Notes under the pieces: model-generated
Told to the model about the DNA's origin: nothing
Database searches by the model: none
What the model saw: the letters and a program-made list of their open reading frames with translations, nothing else
Part shown: piece after piece, positions 1 through 6,905 of the stretch
How positions within the stretch are numbered: the first letter of the stretch is position 1
How the letters are laid out: every line of letters starts with the position of its first letter
Made by a program: the position numbers and the translations under genes
NCBI RefSeq assembly: GCF_003953955.1
Contig: NZ_RXFM01000002.1
Location: forward strand, 1-32,621
DNA length: 32,621 bases
DNA from: Candidatus Aquarickettsia rohweri
GTDB taxonomy: Bacteria > Pseudomonadota > Alphaproteobacteria > Rickettsiales > Midichloriaceae
Direction of reading: 5' to 3'

Positions 1-157
1 CTACAAGAATTCTGTGCCATTTATAAAATGTACTTCTCGGCACATTCTTTTGCTTACAAAATTCATATTTACTTACATTACTTTTTTTATATTCTTCTAC
101 TAGCTCTTTCCATTTTTCATTACTTATTCTTTTTTTCTTTTTTTCTAATAGCATCAT
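1..157 (-). CDS. IS66 TnpA-like helix-turn-helix protein, N-terminal part (partial)
   Basis: The frame opens with two consecutive ATG codons at 157-155 and 154-152, preceded by an AGAGG ribosome-binding site five bases upstream and an in-frame TAG just before that. It runs off the left edge after 52 codons. After a Lys-rich start the product carries the pattern W-K-E-L-V-E-E-Y (about residues 16-23), then E-F-C-K-Q and S-T-F-Y-K-W-H (about residues 46-48 for Y-K-W). This is the arrangement of the DNA-binding helix-turn-helix of IS66 TnpA and similar transposase accessory proteins. It lies 76 bases inside the element's terminal repeat. Only the N-terminus is visible, so whether the protein is intact cannot be judged. 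Confidence 0.65.
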   Translation of the reverse strand, partial: MMLLEKKKKRISNEKWKELVEEYKKSNVSKYEFCKQKNVPRSTFYKWHRILV

Positions 158-233
158 TAGCCTCTATTTTTTTAGGCTTTTGTTCTACCACTTATTTTTA
201 TTCTTGCCTAGATGCCCTTATTTTAGCGCTTAC
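1..233 (-). mobile_element. End of an IS66-family insertion sequence (runs off the left edge)
   Basis: Read on the minus strand, the segment starts at base 233 with GTAAGCGCTAAAATAAGG. This matches the GTAAGCG-type terminal inverted repeat of the IS66 family as I know it. Seventy-six bases inside that end a small reading frame starts whose product looks like the IS66 accessory protein TnpA, and this order (terminus, short leader, tnpA) is normal for IS66 elements. The eight bases just outside, TGTATTAC at 234-241, would be one copy of the 8-bp target duplication expected of this family. The rest of the element and its other end lie outside the window. The terminus and the tnpA-like start are seen directly; the family assignment rests on both together. 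Confidence 0.7.
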
Positions 234-412
234 TGTATTACTTCATTAAACATGAAGATATTTCAGATGAAAAAATTGTAGAATTTGCAAAGTTAAATCC
301 TCCAGCACTTGATGAAGATGCACATTTTAAAGGTAAACCTATAGTTAGTGCTATGAAGGATAGTAAAACAGAACTTGCAGATACGCTAATAGAAGTTTTA
401 GATGAGTATTAA
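234..412 (+). pseudogene. 3' remnant of an ankyrin-repeat-like gene cut by the IS66 element
   Basis: An open frame begins right at the insertion sequence border (about base 236) and ends with TAA at 410-412, giving about 58 codons without a start at its head. The segment G-K-P-I-V-S-A-M-K-D near the C-terminus, followed by E-L-A-D-T-L-I-E-V-L, fits the ankyrin pattern G-x-T-P-L-H-x-A ... V-x-x-L-L. Together with the border position this suggests the 3' end of an ankyrin-repeat gene whose 5' part lies on the far side of the insertion sequence, outside the window. One weak repeat is thin support for the family. The broken state is better supported than the family name. Confidence 0.5.
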
Positions 413-515
413 AATTCTCATATAGAACATCCTGATTTGTAGATATAGATTCTACGTAGATTAATAATTATAAATATGGCATTATTGATAGCAAAGTTAT
501 AAAATATTTAATGCT

Positions 516-1601
516 ATGGTGCAAGATAATGAGTTAACTCTAAAACAAAAAATAGCTGCGATGTTGATGTTTGGCTTTAGAGGGTCAAATGTTGAAGATC
601 AAGGTGTGGTTGAGATAGTGAGTGATATAACTAAATTAGGACTAGGAGGAGTGTTATTATTTAATTATAATGTTGAGTCTCCTAACCAATTAACTTCTTT
701 AACCAGCGCTCTCAAACAAGCAGACCCAAAAATATTAATAGCTGTAGATCAAGAAGGAGGAAAAGTTCAAAGGTTAAGTTCAAAAAATGGGTTTAGGAGT
801 TTTGATACAGCAAAAAAAATTGCAAAAAATTATAGTCTTGAAGAAGCTTATAGCACTTACTTTGAGATGGCAAAAATACTTAAAAATTATGGTATTAATT
901 TCAATTTTGCTCCTTGTGTTGATGTAGATACTAATCCTACTTGCAGTGTAATTGGAGGATATGAAAGAAGTTTTAGTGATAACCCAGAAACAGTAATTCA
1001 TTATTCAAAACAATTTATAGATGCTCATAAAGAGCATAAAATAGTTACTACTTTAAAACATTTTCCAGGTCATGGTTATGCTAGAGGTGATACTCATCAA
1101 GGATTGGTTGATATGACTAATTCAGCAAATCCAAATATTGAATTAAAACCATATCAGGAACTATTTAAAGAATCTTCGTATATAGCAGTAATGACCGCTC
1201 ATATTAAAAATTATAATTTAGATCCTGAAGGTTTACCAGCAACTATGTCTAAAGAAATAATTACAGGCTTATTAAGAGAAAAACTTGGATTTCAAGGTGT
1301 AGTTGTCACTGATGCTTTAGAAATGGGTGCAATAAAAGCACATTATAAATTAAAAGATGTAATATGCCATGCAATTAATGCTGGAAATGATATTTTAGTT
1401 TTTACTAGAAACTCTGCTGCTTCCCCTAATTCAGAAGAAAAAGATTTATGGGATACAAGTCCTGAAAAAGTTATTAATATTATTGAACTAGCAATATCAA
1501 ACGGTGATATTTTAAAAGAAAGAATAGATGAGTCATACGCAAGAATAATTAAACTTCAAGAGTTAATTAATACAGAACAGATCTGTGAATATGAATTATA
1601 A
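516..1601 (+). CDS. nagZ: Beta-N-acetylhexosaminidase NagZ (glycoside hydrolase family 3)
   Basis: NagZ removes the N-acetylglucosamine from GlcNAc-anhydromuropeptides in the cytoplasm during peptidoglycan recycling. The 361-residue product is close to the usual length of about 340. Visible GH3 marks are D-Q-E-G-G (78-82), K-H-F-P-G-H-G (181-187) with the following D192 and H194 that form the mobile NagZ catalytic Asp-His loop, and V-T-D-A-L-E-M-G-A-I (264-273), whose D266 is the expected nucleophile. There is no signal peptide, as expected for a cytoplasmic enzyme. Another ATG at 511 is out of frame, and no clear ribosome-binding site precedes base 516. The next gene lies 127 bases downstream. 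Presence of NagZ, with murE at 8.8 kb, indicates that the organism makes and recycles some peptidoglycan. Confidence 0.93.
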   Translation: MVQDNELTLKQKIAAMLMFGFRGSNVEDQGVVEIVSDITKLGLGGVLLFNYNVESPNQLTSLTSALKQADPKILIAVDQEGGKVQRLSSKNGFRSFDTAKKIAKNYSLEEAYSTYFEMAKILKNYGINFNFAPCVDVDTNPTCSVIGGYERSFSDNPETVIHYSKQFIDAHKEHKIVTTLKHFPGHGYARGDTHQGLVDMTNSANPNIELKPYQELFKESSYIAVMTAHIKNYNLDPEGLPATMSKEIITGLLREKLGFQGVVVTDALEMGAIKAHYKLKDVICHAINAGNDILVFTRNSAASPNSEEKDLWDTSPEKVINIIELAISNGDILKERIDESYARIIKLQELINTEQICEYEL

Positions 1602-1728
1602 TATTTTTTATTCAAAATAAATACATATAAATAAATACATATAAATTAAAAAAATTTTAGTCAGGGGTTTACAAATTTAATTATAATAATTACCCTTACA
1701 CTATAAATTAATCTACTGAGGTAAGATT

Positions 1729-2058
1729 ATGAATGTAAAATTTATAAATAATAAATTTAAGTTATCATTTTGTTTATTATTAATATCGGTATTTTTCTTA
1801 ACAGCTTGTGATATTGTTAACAAAGGGCAATTACCAAGCAAATATCTTGATGATGTAGTGCTAACAACAAAAATTAAGTCAAATATTCTTACTACAAAGG
1901 ATATTAGATCAAATGATATTCATATTGAATCTTATAATAATACTGTACAAATTACAGGATTTGTTAAAGATAAAAAGACTTATAACAAAGTATATGATAT
2001 TGTAAGGAATACTGAAGGAGTAAAAAAAGTAGTTAATAACTTAATCATTAGAAAATAG
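1729..2058 (+). CDS. BON-domain outer-membrane lipoprotein
   Basis: The 109-residue product has a short basic start, a hydrophobic stretch (about 11-24) and a lipobox L-T-A-C with the lipidated Cys at 27, so it should be exported and lipidated. Residues about 41-107 form one BON domain (V-L-T-T-K-I-K-S-N-I start, V-Q-I-T-G-F-V strand, E-G-V-K-K-V-V-N end). BON domains occur in envelope-stress lipoproteins such as DolP/YraP and in OsmY, and are thought to bind phospholipid. Those proteins usually carry two BON domains and this one carries one. A GAGGTAAG ribosome-binding site sits just before the ATG. The dps-like gene begins two bases after the stop, so the two are probably cotranslated. The exact role is unknown. 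Confidence 0.85.
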   Translation: MNVKFINNKFKLSFCLLLISVFFLTACDIVNKGQLPSKYLDDVVLTTKIKSNILTTKDIRSNDIHIESYNNTVQITGFVKDKKTYNKVYDIVRNTEGVKKVVNNLIIRK

Positions 2059-2060
2059 TA

Positions 2061-2537
2061 ATGGGAAACAATATTTCAATAAATAAAGAAGATCTAAACA
2101 AAAATTACAATGTATTATTAAAATTATTAGCTTCTGAATATGTTTTATACCTTAACACTCTTAGTGCTCATTGGAACATTACAGGAAGCAGTTTTGCAAG
2201 CATTCATGTACTATTAGAAAAACAGTATGAATCTATTAAAAATATAATAGATGATACAGCTGAAAGAATAAGGATTTTAGGATATAAAGTGCCAGTATCT
2301 AATTCTAAATATTTGCATGATGCTGAAATTAATAATATATCGGAAAGTTTAAATTTTATAGATACTGTAAAATCTTTATGTAAATCTTATGAAGATATAA
2401 TTAATTTATTACGTCAAAGTATCAAAGAAATAGAAAAAACTGATGATTTTGGAACTGAAGATTTATTGGTAAGTACATTAAAAGAGCACGAAAAAAGCTT
2501 ATGGATGCTTGATAGTCATTTACAAAAATCAGCTTAA
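2061..2537 (+). CDS. dps: Dps-family DNA-protection ferritin
   Basis: Dps proteins assemble into 12-subunit cages that oxidise and store iron using hydrogen peroxide, protecting DNA. The 158-residue product is the usual length. Its ferroxidase residues fit the family spacing: H37 (in A-H-W-N), H49, E53, D64 and E68 (in D-D-T-A-E-R). The four-helix layout is plausible throughout. The ATG lies two bases after the stop of the BON lipoprotein without its own clear ribosome-binding site, suggesting translational coupling. Whether it binds DNA cannot be told, because the short N-terminus holds only a few Lys residues. Confidence 0.9.
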   Translation: MGNNISINKEDLNKNYNVLLKLLASEYVLYLNTLSAHWNITGSSFASIHVLLEKQYESIKNIIDDTAERIRILGYKVPVSNSKYLHDAEINNISESLNFIDTVKSLCKSYEDIINLLRQSIKEIEKTDDFGTEDLLVSTLKEHEKSLWMLDSHLQKSA

Positions 2538-2558
2538 AATTATAAAATTGAGTTTTAA

Positions 2559-3962
2559 ATGAAAATTACTCCTATAATATTAGCAGGAGGCAATGGATCG
2601 AGGTTATGGCCTCTCTCTAGAAAGAATCATCCAAAACAATTCCTTGAAATAAAAGATGGAATAAATTTTTTTCAAAATACAGTAAAAAGAGTCAGTGATA
2701 ATAATATATTTAATGACCCTATTATCATTTGTGGACAAAGTCATAGATGGCAAATAGAAGATTCCTTAAAAAAAATAAATATAAATAAATATCATATTAT
2801 TTTAGAGCCAACTTCTAAGAATACAGCTGCTCCAATTATTGCAGCAAGTTTATTTTTGAAAGAAGAAAATAGTAAAATCCTTATATTGCCTATAGATCAT
2901 ATGATAAAAAATGAAGATCGTTTTATAAATAATGTAGTTGCTGCTGTTGAGAAAGGGAATGATTTTATAGTTACATTTGGTATTAAGTTTAACAAGTGCA
3001 ATCCATCGTTTGGCTATTTACAAAAAGGCCAGGTAATAGAAAATTCCAACTTAATGAAAGTATCAAAATTTGTTGAAAAACCAGAAAATATTGCTTCAGA
3101 AGCAATTACTTCAGAAGAATATCTTTTGAATACAGGAATTTTATTAACTTCTCCTAAAACTTTAATTGATGAGATAAATTTGTATGAAATAGATTTGTTA
3201 AAATATGTCAAAGAATCTCTTGATAATGCCAAAGTAAACCATAATGTAATAGAACTTGAAAAAAGTAATTATAGTAATTGTAAAAGCATTTCTATTGACT
3301 ACGCATTATTAGAAAAGAGTGAAAAATTAGCAGCTTTTCAAGCAACATTTGATTGGGCAGATATTGGATCATTTTACTCATTTGATAACTTAATTCATAA
3401 AGATGCTAATAACAATAGTGTAAAAGGTAATGGAATATTTATTGATAGCAAAAATTGCTACATAAATTCAGAAAAATTATTTACCGCGGTAATAAGCCTA
3501 AAAGATGCAAAGATTATTTCAACAAAAGATACAGTTATTGCTTTTCATAAAAATGATGTTGCTAAAATTCGAAAGGTATATTCTCTTTTAGAAATTGAAG
3601 GACATAATGATTTAATAGAGGGTAATATAGAATATAGACCATGGGGATATTATGAGAATCTAGTAATTTCAAGAGGATATAAAATCAAAAAAATAATTGT
3701 AAATCAAGGGGGCAAATTATCTTTGCAAAGTCATGACTTTAGATCCGAACAGTGGACTGTTATAAAAGGTATCGCAACTGTTACAATAGATGAAAAAGTT
3801 TTTCAATTAACTAAGCATCAATCTACTTTTATACCTGTTAAAGCTAAGCATAGATTAGAAAATTGTCATGATGAAATTTTAGAAATTATAGAAATTCAAA
3901 TTGGTGAAAAATTGATAGAAAGTGATATACATAGGTATGAAGATATATATGAGAGAGTTTAA
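2559..3962 (+). CDS. manC: Bifunctional mannose-1-phosphate guanylyltransferase / mannose-6-phosphate isomerase (type II)
   Basis: This enzyme isomerises fructose-6-phosphate to mannose-6-phosphate and later couples mannose-1-phosphate to GTP, giving GDP-mannose for surface glycans. The 467 residues match the ManC/AlgA/CpsB class. The nucleotidyltransferase half shows G-G-N-G-S-R-L-W-P-L-S-R (10-21), F-V-E-K-P (171-175) and F-D-W-A-D-I-G-S (264-271). The C-terminal isomerase cupin starts near R-P-W-G-Y-Y (360-365). It keeps the expected metal ligands Q390, H392 and E397 in Q-S-H-D-F-R-S-E-Q-W, and H431. The usual E-H-W is E-Q-W here, which does not touch a ligand. It follows dps by 21 bases. 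No phosphomannomutase lies in the window, so the pathway must be completed elsewhere. Confidence 0.93.
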   Translation: MKITPIILAGGNGSRLWPLSRKNHPKQFLEIKDGINFFQNTVKRVSDNNIFNDPIIICGQSHRWQIEDSLKKININKYHIILEPTSKNTAAPIIAASLFLKEENSKILILPIDHMIKNEDRFINNVVAAVEKGNDFIVTFGIKFNKCNPSFGYLQKGQVIENSNLMKVSKFVEKPENIASEAITSEEYLLNTGILLTSPKTLIDEINLYEIDLLKYVKESLDNAKVNHNVIELEKSNYSNCKSISIDYALLEKSEKLAAFQATFDWADIGSFYSFDNLIHKDANNNSVKGNGIFIDSKNCYINSEKLFTAVISLKDAKIISTKDTVIAFHKNDVAKIRKVYSLLEIEGHNDLIEGNIEYRPWGYYENLVISRGYKIKKIIVNQGGKLSLQSHDFRSEQWTVIKGIATVTIDEKVFQLTKHQSTFIPVKAKHRLENCHDEILEIIEIQIGEKLIESDIHRYEDIYERV

Positions 3963-3977
3963 AATATATTATATTAT

Positions 3978-3994
3978 GGTCTATTGCAAACAGC
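3978..3994. repeat. Possible IS6-type terminal sequence
   Basis: The bases GGTCTATTGCAAACAGC resemble the ends of IS6/IS26-family elements, which begin GG...CTGTTGCAAA. It lies about 70 bases before the decayed IS6-type transposase tail. I found no matching inverted copy between the tail and base 4390, so the element, if real, has lost its other end and most of its gene. This is a tentative call made by likeness alone. Confidence 0.3.
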
Positions 3995-4049
3995 AAAAGA
4001 GGTTAAAAATTAATAAAAGATATTTGACTTGGAGTCTGTCATATAATTT

Positions 4050-4211
4050 GTGCAACAAAGTCAAAACAAATATCTCAACAGCATGATATAAGGTAATCAC
4101 AAATTTATAAAGAAACAAACAGACCTATACTTGTCTTCAAATCCTTCATAAGTACTGCCAAGACCATTACAGGAATAGAGGCATATGATTAAAAAAAGAC
4201 TGCTTGCTAAC
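4050..4211 (+). pseudogene. Decayed C-terminal fragment of an IS6-family transposase
   Basis: This stretch lies in a 428-base gap between manC and the polymerase gene. In one frame it reads N-K-Y-L-N-S-M-I, a TAA stop at 4089-4091, then N-H-K-F-I-K-K-Q-T. After a one-base frame change near 4120 it reads R-P-I-L-V-F-K-S-F, then S-T-A-K-T-I-T-G-I-E-A-Y and a stop. After a further shift it reads M-I-K-K. This is in order the C-terminal pattern of IS6/IS26 transposases: K-Y-L-N-N-x-x-E-Q-D-H-R-F-I-K-R, then R-P-M-L-G-F-K-S-F, then A-x-x-T-I-x-G-I-E-A-M-x-M-I-K-K. The N-terminus and the first catalytic Asp residues are gone. The rest of the gap, to 4390, shows nothing I recognise. Confidence 0.75.
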
Positions 4212-4390
4212 AACGATAACTATAAAGTATACAACGGAAAAATAATTTGGTATTGTATTAAAATTTAAAGCACAACATTTTTTAAGTCAAAAAAACGAAG
4301 CAAAATTGTCATTATTGATTTTAAGATTTAGGAATGCCTAAAACAATTAGTATTGCCTAAAAAATACGAAAACAGCTAGCTATAGTATTT

Positions 4391-5662
4391 ATGCAACAAA
4401 GTTCATTAAATTGGTTATATCTAGATTTAAATAGTTATTTTGCCACTATAGAGCAGCAAATCAACCCATCTTACAGAAATAAACCAGTTGCGGTAGTGCC
4501 ATGTGATACTGATACAACATGTGCTATAGCAGCTAGCTATGAAGCTAAATTAAAGGGAGTTACAACAGGAACTATTATTAGAAAGGCAAAAAAACTAATT
4601 CCAAATTTAATATGCATTCCTGCTAAACACCAACTATATATGGAATACCACAATAAAATATTACAAGAAATAGATAAGCATATTTATATAGATTATGTGT
4701 TATCTATAGATGAATGTGCTTGCAAAATTACTGGAAAATATAATGGTGAACAAGAAGCAGTTAAACTTGCAAAAAATATTAAGCATGGGATTATTAAAAA
4801 TGTAGGTGAATACATAAAATGTTCAATTGGAATTGCTCCAAATAGATTCATTGCAAAAATAGCAACTGATATACAAAAACCAGATGGTTTGATAGTACTC
4901 AAAAGTACTGATATACTACAAACCTTATGCTCCTTATCTCTAAGAGATTTACCAGGAATAGGAAAAAATATACATGCAAAATTATTGTATAATGGTATTT
5001 CTACAGTAGAAGAGCTATATAAGCTTGATTCATCATCCCTTAGAAGAGCTTTCGGTAGCATTTTAGGCGAGAGGTATTGGTATATGCTAAGAGGAATAGA
5101 ATTACCTGATATTGAGACAAAAAGCAAATCTATTAGTAATAGCCAAGTTCTTCATCCAAATTTGAGAAATGCTAATTCTGCAAGAATAATAGCTCATAGG
5201 TTATTGCTAAAAGCAGCAAGTAGATTAAGAAGGTTAAACTACTCTTGTAAAGCAATAATCATAAGTATAAATACAACAGATAACAAACGTTATAAAAGTA
5301 GAATTAAATTTACAAATTTATCTGATAGCATATCTCTATCAAATAAAATGCTTGGTAATTGGAATGAATTAGTAAATCAAAACAAAATTAATGTAATAAA
5401 GAAGGTATCAATAACATTAACTAATATTGATATAAAAAATTATAAATCAAGACAAGGATGCTTATTTGATGAAAATAATGATTGTCATATTTATAAAAAG
5501 AAAAAAAGAGAAAGAATTTCTAAAATTATAGATAAGCTAAACGCAAAATATGGTAAAGATACAGTATGTATAGGCGTGTTGCCTATTGATAGTAAAAAAT
5601 ATCATACTGGAACTAAGATCGCATTTGGAACAGTTCCAATATCACAGGATTTTAACGAGTAA
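4391..5662 (+). CDS. Y-family translesion DNA polymerase (DinB/UmuC-like)
   Basis: The 423-residue product has the Y-family polymerase layout. The palm motif L-D-L-N-S-Y-F-A (11-18) carries metal ligand D12 and steric-gate F17. S-I-D-E (105-108) carries D107 and E108. C-S-I-G-I-A-P-N-R-F-I-A-K-I-A (about 143-157) and the helix-hairpin-helix L-P-G-I-G-K-N (about 192-198) follow. A little-finger domain fills the C-terminal half, with Q-G-C-L-F-D near 356 resembling a beta-clamp binding motif. It copies past damaged bases with low fidelity. Rickettsiales homologues are often mislabelled as type VI secretion protein ImpB. No lexA, umuD or recA is nearby, and no clear ribosome-binding site precedes the ATG. 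DinB and UmuC subfamilies cannot be separated here. Confidence 0.88.
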   Translation: MQQSSLNWLYLDLNSYFATIEQQINPSYRNKPVAVVPCDTDTTCAIAASYEAKLKGVTTGTIIRKAKKLIPNLICIPAKHQLYMEYHNKILQEIDKHIYIDYVLSIDECACKITGKYNGEQEAVKLAKNIKHGIIKNVGEYIKCSIGIAPNRFIAKIATDIQKPDGLIVLKSTDILQTLCSLSLRDLPGIGKNIHAKLLYNGISTVEELYKLDSSSLRRAFGSILGERYWYMLRGIELPDIETKSKSISNSQVLHPNLRNANSARIIAHRLLLKAASRLRRLNYSCKAIIISINTTDNKRYKSRIKFTNLSDSISLSNKMLGNWNELVNQNKINVIKKVSITLTNIDIKNYKSRQGCLFDENNDCHIYKKKKRERISKIIDKLNAKYGKDTVCIGVLPIDSKKYHTGTKIAFGTVPISQDFNE

Positions 5663-5686
5663 TATCACTAATACCATCATAGGATT

Positions 5687-6751
5687 TTAGTGTTTCAACG
5701 CTTCTATTGCTTTTTTAAAATCACTACTGTTATGTGTATATTTTTTAGCAATAATAGATAACTTATTAATTGTGTTTGGATTTGTATCATCTACAGAACT
5801 TAAGTTTTTTGGTATAAGTGGGTCTAATCTAAAATAGTTAGGAAATAGTTTTTGCCCTTGTATAGCATCTGAAATTGCATCTGCATGTATGATTAAGTCT
5901 ACAATATTTGGCTTTGATATCACCCATCCAGTAAAACCATAATTTAACATATTGTTTATTTTTTCTGAATCATCTAAATTCATACGCCCTGGCCCTATAC
6001 TTATAATTAAAATATCATCTTTCTTTAAATGTGGCTTTATTTCTATAAGTTCTGCTATACCTGTCATTAAAGGGTTTGCATCAAAAATTCCTCCATCTAT
6101 ATCATGCATTATAGAACCATCTTTTTTAACAGTAATCTTTGGAGCAAAAAATATTGGAGCAGAAGCTGTAGCACCAACTGCATCTCTTAAATAGTAATCT
6201 AAATTTGGATCTTTTTGTGCTTTAAAGGTAGACCAAATATTTGGTTTGCCAGTATTTAAGCTGAATGAAAGAAGTGTTATTGGCTTTAAAGTATTAGTTA
6301 AAGTATTATTTTTAAATTCCTCTAAAAATATTTTATCCATAATTTTTCTATCATAAATTGGAGAAAAAATTCCAAATGAATACCAATTTCTATCAAAAAT
6401 TATATTCATGTATTTTTTATAAATTTTTGCAACTTCTGTCACGTTATAAATTGGATTACCATTATCATCTTTTAAATTCAATAATGAAGCTATTATGCCT
6501 CCTGCAGAACTTCCAACAAAATAATCAAAAACTTCGCTAATTGGTTTGCTCAATTGTTTTTCTAATGCACATAATATTTCTAGAGATACAACTCCATTAA
6601 TCCCTCCACTATCAATACTTAAAATTTTGTATTTAAAATTTTTCTGTGAATTGGTAACATTTAATGATTCATCTGCATAGGATAAATTATTATTAGCTAA
6701 TATAAATAAGATAATAACTAAGATAAGTAGTTTTTGTTTTATTTTGACCAT
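5687..6751 (-). CDS. Secreted patatin-like phospholipase
   Basis: Patatins are lipid acyl hydrolases with a Ser-Asp dyad. In Rickettsia, patatin phospholipases act on host membranes during entry and vacuole escape. The 354-residue product has a typical signal peptide (basic start, hydrophobic 8-18, small residues near 25-26). After it come the oxyanion-hole region S-G-G-I-N-G (48-53), the nucleophile elbow G-S-S-A-G-G with S82, and D-G-G (219-221) with catalytic D219. All catalytic parts are therefore present. The usual D-G-G-G-x-R/K-G reads D-S-G-G-I-N-G here, so the basic residue is replaced by Asn. It converges with the polymerase gene and diverges from virD4 across 154 bases. Secretion to the host is inference. 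Confidence 0.9.
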   Translation of the reverse strand: MVKIKQKLLILVIILFILANNNLSYADESLNVTNSQKNFKYKILSIDSGGINGVVSLEILCALEKQLSKPISEVFDYFVGSSAGGIIASLLNLKDDNGNPIYNVTEVAKIYKKYMNIIFDRNWYSFGIFSPIYDRKIMDKIFLEEFKNNTLTNTLKPITLLSFSLNTGKPNIWSTFKAQKDPNLDYYLRDAVGATASAPIFFAPKITVKKDGSIMHDIDGGIFDANPLMTGIAELIEIKPHLKKDDILIISIGPGRMNLDDSEKINNMLNYGFTGWVISKPNIVDLIIHADAISDAIQGQKLFPNYFRLDPLIPKNLSSVDDTNPNTINKLSIIAKKYTHNSSDFKKAIEALKH

Positions 6752-6905
6752 ATTAAAAAATAGATTATACTTTATTATTAATTATTATTTCAAAATTGGA
6801 ACTAAAATTTTATTTTTAGCAATGAAAATTTTATAAGAACTTGGTATTCAAATAAATTTGTTATATGTTTTTATTAAATAATATATTTGAAAGTGAATAC
6901 TTACA

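Noticed and set aside
28-249. A 73-codon plus-strand frame rich in Phe and Leu
   Set aside because: It lies antisense to the TnpA-like start and the insertion-sequence terminus. Its hydrophobic make-up is what an A-rich Lys-coding strand gives in reverse.
5663-5700. CACTAA...TTAGTG hairpin between the convergent polymerase and patatin genes as a terminator
   Set aside because: The stem is only six AT-rich pairs with a long loop and no clear T-run, so it could arise by chance in such AT-rich DNA.
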